From: Microbulbifer pacificus
Lineage (GTDB): Bacteria; Pseudomonadota; Gammaproteobacteria; Pseudomonadales; Cellvibrionaceae
Direction: 5' to 3'
DNA length: 11,106 nucleotides
NCBI RefSeq assembly: GCF_002959965.1
Contig: NZ_PREV01000002.1
Span: 1-11,106 of the forward strand
Part shown: piece by piece, positions 5,785-11,106 of the stretch
Numbering within the stretch: position 1 is the first letter of the stretch
Layout: each line of letters starts with the position of its first letter
Notes under the pieces: model-generated
What the model was told of the DNA's origin: nothing
The model's database searches: none
Seen by the model: the letters and a program-made list of their open reading frames with translations, nothing else
Translations under genes and position numbers: made by a program

Positions 5785-6966
5785 TTATGCGCCTTCTGGT
5801 TCTGTTGGAGTTTCTTCACCTGGTTGAGTGAATTTAATATCCAAGTCATAAACAAGGGCAGTTTTATTATCCTCTGGCTTACCGTTAGCAAACTGTTTGA
5901 TCGTATATAACATTGCGTCTTCAATCGCTAATGTCTGATCAAACTTATTCGTTTTGTATCCACCAGCAATAGCAGCAAGATATTTCCCTTTAACGAAGAA
6001 TACCGCTTTACCACTTGGCACCTCTTCAGATTCAACAACTTTTATATTGTACGGTAAAGCAGTCACCCACTGGCCAGTATTAGTTTGAATGGTGTTACGA
6101 GCTTGTACACTAATCGCATCCATAGGATTAACCACCATTACTATTTTATTAAGAACCTTACGCGCTTTTTCTTTTGCGTCTGTAGAAAGTTCCTTAATAA
6201 CATCGTGTAACTCTCCAGCAACAATTTCACCAAACTGAGAAGGTGCGAATGTCAATGTGCCTGAAGAAGTTTTGTCTGTTACTGCACCTGTTTCAGTATC
6301 AACATTTTTCATTAATCCAACTGGCTCATTTTGATTAGGGCCACGACCATTTACAAATCCATATTCCAAACCAACTGAATAGGATTCAACTAAAACCGTA
6401 CGAGTGTAACGTTCAACCCATTCTGGGCCTAGTTCTAGCATATCTTTCGGAATAACTGCAAAAGCGGTAAGTTTTAATTGGCTAATGGGTTCCTCTGTAA
6501 ATGCAGCACCAATTTGCCCTTTGAATTCACCAAACAGTTTGCCCCATGCAAAAGCTTTCGTTGGATCCGATTTAATAAAGCGAGTAACAGCCCCTAAATC
6601 TTGTAATCCAATTTCAGTAAGCAAAGGATGCGCTTCGACTAAATCTTCAAACACTCGTTCTTGTGTAGTCTCCGGAAGAATAGAATCTTCGTCAAAACCT
6701 TCAGAAGTAATAACTTCATTAAAGAATTTTTTCTCTGCAGATGTTAATACATTCTGACCACGAGCGGTAAGGATTTGTGCATCCGTTTGTTGTGTGCGAA
6801 CTTCTGCAGTAATCTTTTCCGTTAAATCCTCTGCAAGTGCGTTTTGCATTTCATCCCACGCGTTGGAAAGTTTTTCTGCATCCTGTTCTTCTGCTTTAAC
6901 TAACTCCATATAAGCTTCTTTTTTTGCTTTAAAATTGTCCATCTTGCCTTTTAATTTCATCGTCAT
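5785..6966 (-). CDS. Major capsid protein, HK97 fold
   Basis: This is the main shell subunit of the icosahedral head. The product is 393 residues from ATG 6966, eight bases after GGAGG (a second ATG at 6960 is too far). Residues 1-70 are Lys/Glu-rich and helical, as expected for the built-in scaffolding (delta) domain that the neighbouring protease removes. From about residue 70 (TARGQNVLTSAEKKFFNEV, then LPET, then VFEDLVEAHPLLTEIG) the sequence follows the Firmicutes HK97-type capsid pattern. Later segments include GRGPNQNEPVGLM, MVVNPMDA and VVESEEVPSGKAVFFVKGKY. The protein ends in a Pro/Glu/Thr tail, PGEETPTEPEGA, whose last eight residues also end the major tail protein. It follows the protease gene at 25 bases, and the connector gene begins 16 bases after its stop. 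The exact maturation cleavage site is not decidable here. Confidence 0.95.
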   Translation of the reverse strand: MTMKLKGKMDNFKAKKEAYMELVKAEEQDAEKLSNAWDEMQNALAEDLTEKITAEVRTQQTDAQILTARGQNVLTSAEKKFFNEVITSEGFDEDSILPETTQERVFEDLVEAHPLLTEIGLQDLGAVTRFIKSDPTKAFAWGKLFGEFKGQIGAAFTEEPISQLKLTAFAVIPKDMLELGPEWVERYTRTVLVESYSVGLEYGFVNGRGPNQNEPVGLMKNVDTETGAVTDKTSSGTLTFAPSQFGEIVAGELHDVIKELSTDAKEKARKVLNKIVMVVNPMDAISVQARNTIQTNTGQWVTALPYNIKVVESEEVPSGKAVFFVKGKYLAAIAGGYKTNKFDQTLAIEDAMLYTIKQFANGKPEDNKTALVYDLDIKFTQPGEETPTEPEGA

Positions 6967-6991
6967 TTCTCATTCCTCCAATTAATTTAAA

Positions 6992-7768
6992 TTAAAAAAT
7001 GAACCCTTTACGTGTTTTCTGCGTTAGGGCAGGATCACTAGGTTCATTCGTTGGTTTTGTATTTTGTTGTAACTCAGCTAATATTTCTTGTTTAAATTCC
7101 GCAAACATTTGTTTTACGGCTTCTTTATCAATAGACTGTTTACTATTTGATTCCTTATTTAGCTTCCCTTGTCTAATTCCATCAATCACTTCTTGTGGGA
7201 TTAAGTTTGTAACTCCAGAACTGGCAGAAAGCTTAATCTCATTTTCAAACATGATTTCATCAACCAAACCTTTTCCAAGTGCATCTTGAGGAGTTAACCA
7301 TGTTTCCTCTCCCATAAGGTCAAGAAGTTCTTTTTCTTTTAATCCGCTTTTTAGACGGTAAGCATTTGCAATGGTCTTATCTGTATTCTGGAGCATTTCG
7401 GAGGTTTTGCTCATATCTCTATGATCTCCACGAGATCCAGTAGAAGAGTTATGAATCATCATTTCTCCAGTTGGCGCTATTAACACTCTATCACCAGCCA
7501 TTGCAATGACACTAGCAGCAGAAGCAGCCAAACCTACGATTCGTGTCTCCACTCGACCTGCATATGATTTTAAATCCGTATAGATTTCAGATGCAGAATG
7601 CACATCGCCTCCACCACTATTGATAATAACCTCTAAGCTATCACCATTTGCCTCTTCGATTTGATCAAAAATCATCTTAGGTGACGTATGTTCAATTTCG
7701 AATAGATCATATATCCATGCGATATCACTGGATACAATGGCTCCTTTTACATTAATTCGTTTTGGCAT
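6992..7768 (-). CDS. ClpP-type prohead maturation protease
   Basis: This is a serine protease of the Clp-like phage prohead family, which trims the scaffolding part of the capsid protein during head maturation. Residues count from ATG 7768. SGGGDV (51-56) is the oxyanion-strand motif. GLAASAAS (79-86) places the nucleophile at Ser83, and MMIHNSS (103-109) gives His106. In the EETWLTPQDA segment, the position of the third ClpP catalytic residue (Asp) appears to be Glu155, as is common in phage members. After residue 200 a Lys/Gln/Glu-rich helical tail runs to 258. GGAGGTGAG lies nine bases before ATG 7768. The A of this start is also the A of the portal stop (TGATG). A TTG at 7771 is a possible longer start. 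Its place between portal and capsid genes is canonical for HK97-like heads. Confidence 0.94.
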   Translation of the reverse strand: MPKRINVKGAIVSSDIAWIYDLFEIEHTSPKMIFDQIEEANGDSLEVIINSGGGDVHSASEIYTDLKSYAGRVETRIVGLAASAASVIAMAGDRVLIAPTGEMMIHNSSTGSRGDHRDMSKTSEMLQNTDKTIANAYRLKSGLKEKELLDLMGEETWLTPQDALGKGLVDEIMFENEIKLSASSGVTNLIPQEVIDGIRQGKLNKESNSKQSIDKEAVKQMFAEFKQEILAELQQNTKPTNEPSDPALTQKTRKGFIF

Positions 7769-8898
7769 CAATTCTCACCTCCTTCAGATGCAGATTGATA
7801 ATTTTTCGTAATTACAAATTTATCTAACTCCGGATCATCGGAACGTTCATCACCGAATTTTTCACGAACTTCATTTCTAGTATAAGCTCCACTAGCCACG
7901 AGCTTATCAACGGCTTCTGAATTCTCAATGACGCTCTTCTCAGTGACACCCTTCACGTCAATCCGCTCACCATTTAAGTGATTGTCTTTTTCTATTAATT
8001 TTGCATTTAATTCATCGGATATTTTTTTGACCAATGGGCCAATGCAAAACTTTACGTATGCCTTCATACTTGTTTCGTACTCTGCTAGTTCTCCATGTAC
8101 TAAAGCAGTAGGTATGCCTAAGATGTTCGCCACATCATCCGTAAGACTTCGTTTTAACTTAGTTATTTCTTCAATCGATTGCCCTTTTCCATCACCTTTG
8201 GCAACTTCTTCATACTCAAATCCTTTTAACTTCGGTACAAGGGCAACTGTATTTTTCTTAAAAGAAGCGAACAACTTATCAATAAAAGTTTGTAGTTTCC
8301 CTTGATTATCTTTGTCTAATTTCTGGTTGACATCTATCCCTACAGTTCCACGTATTTGATGATTTCTCATGCTAATTTCAACCATCCTACTGAACAAATC
8401 TCCAAAATCTTTGAACATGCCATCCATAAACTTGCTAAGCTTTTCATTGTTATATGTCATATAAATCACTTCATCCATTTGAAAGGACCTTTGAAATGTC
8501 ATATTTTTGATTGTTACATTGCGGAAAATATCTGGATAAACGGCATACTCTACACGCTCGAAATCATCTGCAATTAACAGGTCATTGCTATCCGTCAAGA
8601 TAACCAAAACTTCATTCTCATCAATTAAACGATAAATAAAATGTTGCCAGAAGTCTGCAGCGCTCTGATCGGTGTTTGGACGAATGTTTAATAAATAATG
8701 CCAATCATTAAGCTGCCTTTTTCCATCTTTCATAAATCTAAAATCCGATTGGCTAATGGTTCTGCCAATAAAATTAATACATGTTTCCATGGCCATGTGT
8801 TTTAAATAGGCTCTATGGTGTGTTTCTTCAAACAAGTCTAAATCAAATAATGACTCCAATTCGCTGTTCCTTCTCAATACTTTATCAAGCCATCCCAC
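7768..8898 (-). CDS. Portal protein, HK97 family
   Basis: The portal forms the dodecameric ring at one capsid vertex through which the terminase pumps DNA and to which the connector proteins attach. The protein has 376 residues, close to the family's usual size. Residues about 30-100 hold the opening helices and the NIRPNTDQSAADFWQHFI segment (HK97 portals typically have 'L...PN..qt...F'). A VANILGIPTALVHGE motif spans 256-270, in the wing-to-stem helix region. A C-terminal GAYTRNEVREKFGDE stretch (338-351) is the family's usual 'lt.nE.R...g' motif. The start is GTG 8898. No ATG is available upstream, and a TGA sits four codons back. AAAGGAGGTGAG precedes it by about twelve bases and overlaps the stop of the large terminase gene. 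The stop shares one base with the protease start. Confidence 0.93.
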   Translation of the reverse strand: MGWLDKVLRRNSELESLFDLDLFEETHHRAYLKHMAMETCINFIGRTISQSDFRFMKDGKRQLNDWHYLLNIRPNTDQSAADFWQHFIYRLIDENEVLVILTDSNDLLIADDFERVEYAVYPDIFRNVTIKNMTFQRSFQMDEVIYMTYNNEKLSKFMDGMFKDFGDLFSRMVEISMRNHQIRGTVGIDVNQKLDKDNQGKLQTFIDKLFASFKKNTVALVPKLKGFEYEEVAKGDGKGQSIEEITKLKRSLTDDVANILGIPTALVHGELAEYETSMKAYVKFCIGPLVKKISDELNAKLIEKDNHLNGERIDVKGVTEKSVIENSEAVDKLVASGAYTRNEVREKFGDERSDDPELDKFVITKNYQSASEGGEN

Positions 8899-8916
8899 CT
8901 TTAATACTCACCTCCT

Positions 8917-10602
8917 TTAGAAAACTAATGCATCAAGGGCATCGAAAGTTTCATCCATATCAACTTCATCCTCTAACTCTGTTGCGCGATATAAAGCATG
9001 AACAAAAGCTTGGAATCCATCTGTTTTACGTTTTACTGCTTCTTTTTTCTCGAATATTTTCCCGGCTTGGGTTTCTTTGACAAACACATTATTGGTAAAC
9101 CACCGCATTAATGGGTTGTCACCAAATATGAATTTATGATTTGCGAATCCATCTTCCACTCTCGGAGCTAATAGTGGATGAATGCTTGAAGGCCTTCGGA
9201 TTGGTTCTACTTCAAAACCTTCCGCTTCTAACAAGGGTCGTAATATATCCAATTTATAATTATCAGCAATGATCTTTTCTACACCGTATTTCTCACGCAT
9301 TTCTACAAACCAATTAACAATGTGCATTGGATTTAAGGAAGGTTCGTCTACCACCTTCATAAGACCATCCTTTTCCCACTTTTTGATAGGAGCTTTCTTT
9401 TCGGTACCAAAATCATTTGCCGTATTGGAATAGCCATAATGAACATCACAAAAATGTTTGATTGCATAGGTGAATGATTTAAAAGCATACTCTTCACCCT
9501 TTTTGAATAACAAACCGCAAGTAGCAAAATCTCGTACACTTCCAAAGTCTAAAGATCCAATTGGTTTCGTATCCAACTTGAAGAACGGTCGATTCGTTGC
9601 CATTAATTCTTCACGAGTAGCAACGGAATTTTCCATGTTATCTTCAATGAAATTCATTCGCTTTGTAACAAATGCAGAACGTCCTGAAGGATTATAAACC
9701 AATTTTTTATACTCTTTCATTACTTTGTTAAACAATCTCTTACCACGTTTATTTAAAGGTTGTTGAAGAGCAGGATTTGCTTTTGTCCACTTTTCCGGAT
9801 TATCCATTTCCGCTATATCATCTAATTCGCAAATGTATGGAAAAACACCAGAAAACTCAATTAGTCCGTTTAGAATATCTTCACATTCACGATACTTAAT
9901 ATCAAAGAACCCTTCTCGTATAAAACCTTTTGTACCAATAAAAAACTGTCTACCGCAGTCCACTTTTCCTAGACCACCGGAAAATACATCGACTACCTCA
10001 GTACCTTCCATCTCGTGGTATTCATCATAGATAACAGCACCTTCTCGCCCGCCATCTTTTGTCTTTGCGTTACTTGTTTTATACTTAATTGAACTTTGTG
10101 TATCATGGCAAGTAATGCTACTCTTATAAGCTTCAAAAGTTTCTTTAAGTGTTTCATTTTCAACATTTGTGATTGTATCATAGCATTCTTGAAAACTTGT
10201 CTTAGCCTGGTCTTCACTATTAGCCACAATCGAAATATGATATTTATCTATTCCATGTAAAGGACTGATAAAATAATTTGCTAGAGTTGTAATAAAACCG
10301 TTCTTTCCTCCACCACGACCCATATTAATTACAAATTCGTCGAATACAGGTTCATCATCTTCTTTTCGAAATAAAAAAATGAACGGGGCTATAAACATTT
10401 CCCATTCATCTAATTCAAAATACCAAGTTTCACTGAACTCAATATAGTTATTAATTTGTTCTTCATCAAAATAATACAAGTCATCTCTTGGAAGTATTTC
10501 TTTTTCAATTAAACCTAATAATAAAATCCTTTTTTTGTTAAGTACAATTTTGCCACATTTCCATTTTTTTATATATTCTTCAACATACTGATTATTTAAC
10601 AT
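8917..10602 (-). CDS. Terminase large subunit (ATPase and nuclease)
   Basis: This is the motor and cleavage enzyme that translocates phage DNA into the prohead and cuts concatemers. The length, 561 residues, fits the Terminase_1 / HK97-type family. The N-terminal ATPase domain shows a variant Walker A, GRGGGKN (95-101), a Walker B AVIYDE (189-194) with the following YHEME, and a coupling-type FIGTKG (221-226). The C-terminal RNase H-like nuclease domain shows candidate metal-binding acids: SLDFG (Asp352), IIADNYK (Asp447) and KTDGFQAFVHA (Asp528 and His535). ATG 10602 starts three bases after the stop of the upstream gene, with only a weak GAGACG ribosome binding site, so coupling is likely. 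Its stop TAA forms part of the portal's Shine-Dalgarno (TAAAGGAGG). Nothing appears truncated or missing. Confidence 0.96.
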   Translation of the reverse strand: MLNNQYVEEYIKKWKCGKIVLNKKRILLLGLIEKEILPRDDLYYFDEEQINNYIEFSETWYFELDEWEMFIAPFIFLFRKEDDEPVFDEFVINMGRGGGKNGFITTLANYFISPLHGIDKYHISIVANSEDQAKTSFQECYDTITNVENETLKETFEAYKSSITCHDTQSSIKYKTSNAKTKDGGREGAVIYDEYHEMEGTEVVDVFSGGLGKVDCGRQFFIGTKGFIREGFFDIKYRECEDILNGLIEFSGVFPYICELDDIAEMDNPEKWTKANPALQQPLNKRGKRLFNKVMKEYKKLVYNPSGRSAFVTKRMNFIEDNMENSVATREELMATNRPFFKLDTKPIGSLDFGSVRDFATCGLLFKKGEEYAFKSFTYAIKHFCDVHYGYSNTANDFGTEKKAPIKKWEKDGLMKVVDEPSLNPMHIVNWFVEMREKYGVEKIIADNYKLDILRPLLEAEGFEVEPIRRPSSIHPLLAPRVEDGFANHKFIFGDNPLMRWFTNNVFVKETQAGKIFEKKEAVKRKTDGFQAFVHALYRATELEDEVDMDETFDALDALVF

Positions 10603-10605
10603 AAG

Positions 10606-11106
10606 CTATCGTCTCAATAACTTTGTTTTGGAATCAACTTTCCTATGTGGCAACAAGTCAGTTAATTGTTTAATGATAGATTGATAGGTTTTATCACGAC
10701 TATCATAAGTTTCGACAATCGGCCTTTTTCGATCATAAGGAACCTGGCTTTCACTTTGCTTAAATTTTTCATATTCCCCATACTCAAGAATATCTTTCCA
10801 GTTATCATCTAGCAGAATTCGAAGACGTGCAGCTTGAGTAATTAATCCTTCCGCAACATCCAGTTGATTTTTAGGAATGCTTTTAAAAAGATCCTTTAAT
10901 CTTGAAGCTTCTTTTTCCACTCGATCTTCCATGTCGTCAATTCTATCGTTTAATAAATAAAGTACAGATACATCCAAGGCTTTCGCAATCCTCTGAAGAA
11001 CTTCTAAACTGGGTGAATTTTTCCCTTGTTCAAGACTTGCGTAATAATTCGTTGAAATGTTCGCTTCCTTAGCAAAATCAACTTGTGTAAGTTTTAACTC
11101 TTTACG
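10606..11106 (-). CDS. Small terminase subunit-like protein with N-terminal XRE helix-turn-helix (N-terminus cut by window edge)
   Basis: The frame is open to the right edge: 166 codons end at TAG 10608-10606, and the true start lies outside the window. The first visible residues (RKELKLTQVDFAKEANIS, then TNYYASLEQGKNSPSLEVL and QRIAKALDVSVLYLL) are an unmistakable XRE/Cro-type helix-turn-helix domain, probably lacking only about ten N-terminal residues. A charged helix follows. From in-window residue about 79 to 153 (KNQLDVAEGLITQAARLRILLDDNW, then YDSRDKTYQSIIKQLTDLLP) the protein resembles the C-terminal part of Firmicutes small terminase subunits. It lies three bases upstream of the large terminase gene, the normal place for the small subunit, which recognises the packaging site. 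An XRE-type transcriptional regulator that merely sits there is the alternative. A TTG at 10977 would give a shorter frame, but it would cut through the helix-turn-helix and is not the start. Confidence 0.75.
   Translation of the reverse strand, partial: RKELKLTQVDFAKEANISTNYYASLEQGKNSPSLEVLQRIAKALDVSVLYLLNDRIDDMEDRVEKEASRLKDLFKSIPKNQLDVAEGLITQAARLRILLDDNWKDILEYGEYEKFKQSESQVPYDRKRPIVETYDSRDKTYQSIIKQLTDLLPHRKVDSKTKLLRR

Noticed and set aside
5769..5924. Upstream extension of the connector frame to an ATG at 5924
   Set aside because: It would overlap the capsid gene by about 140 bases, and the extra residues do not resemble the family. The Shine-Dalgarno at about 5776-5780 supports TTG 5768.
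6982..6995. Perfect 14-base palindrome TTAATTTAAATTAA between the protease and capsid genes
   Set aside because: It consists only of A and T, would form an unstable hairpin and is not followed by a T-run. It is most likely chance in an AT-rich gap, although it contains the protease stop codon.
7982..9080. Plus-strand open frames opposite the portal and large terminase genes
   Set aside because: They are mirror frames of strongly recognised genes, with no ribosome binding sites and no protein-like composition.
9357..10229. Short minus-strand frames inside the large terminase gene (9357-9545 and 9993-10229)
   Set aside because: They overlap the terminase ATPase and nuclease coding sequence in another frame, and nothing suggests translation.
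10975..10977. TTG 10977 as the start of the small-terminase-like gene
   Set aside because: The frame continues upstream to the window edge and encodes a complete-looking XRE helix-turn-helix, so starting here would cut the domain.
1..11106. CRISPR array, tRNA, insertion sequence, attachment site or defence gene
   Set aside because: I looked for spaced direct repeats, cloverleaf-like segments, transposase motifs and defence-type domains and saw none. The window is filled by phage structural genes.

Overview
The window is one continuous block of tailed-phage (siphovirus) morphogenesis genes, all read on the minus strand, so the biological order runs from the right edge to the left. The DNA is AT-rich. 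Most genes are preceded by strong AGGAGG-type ribosome binding sites, and several start with GTG or TTG. This points to a phage or prophage of a low-GC Gram-positive host (Bacillota, probably a Bacillaceae-like bacterium). No host gene, integrase, attachment site or tRNA is visible, so the sequence alone cannot say whether it is an integrated prophage or a free phage.

The DNA packaging and head genes occupy about 11106 down to 5785. They are a small-terminase-like protein whose visible N-terminus is an XRE-type helix-turn-helix (10606-11106, cut by the window edge), the large terminase (8917-10602), an HK97-family portal (7768-8898), a ClpP-type prohead protease (6992-7768) and the HK97-fold major capsid protein (5785-6966). 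The head-tail joining genes follow: a gp6-like connector (5463-5768), a head-closure protein (5108-5476), an HK97 gp10-like protein (4719-5111) and a probable tail terminator (4329-4718). Genes overlap or abut throughout, as expected for one co-transcribed and translationally coupled late operon.

The tail genes run from 4292 to the left edge. They are a phi13-type major tail protein (3684-4292), a small HeH/LEM-domain protein (3326-3682), the tail assembly chaperone gpG (2925-3287) with its -1 frameshift extension gpGT (to 2740, slippery A AAA AAC at 2946-2952), and a TP901-type tape measure protein (from 2705, running off the left edge). Minus-strand hairpins followed by T-runs lie at three of the tail-gene junctions (2721-2769, 3307-3338, 4316-4340). 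The stop codon of the upstream gene falls inside each hairpin, and the next ribosome binding site follows at once.

The overall architecture is that of a well-known HK97/Sfi21-like siphovirus module. I see no clearly new defence or regulatory system. The parts worth a second look are the XRE-HTH/small-terminase fusion, the row of intergenic terminator-like hairpins, a consensus -35 box laid across one of them, an identical eight-residue C-terminus on the capsid and tail-tube proteins, and the frameshifted chaperone gene that simple ORF calling misses. No stretch longer than 300 bases lacks a gene.
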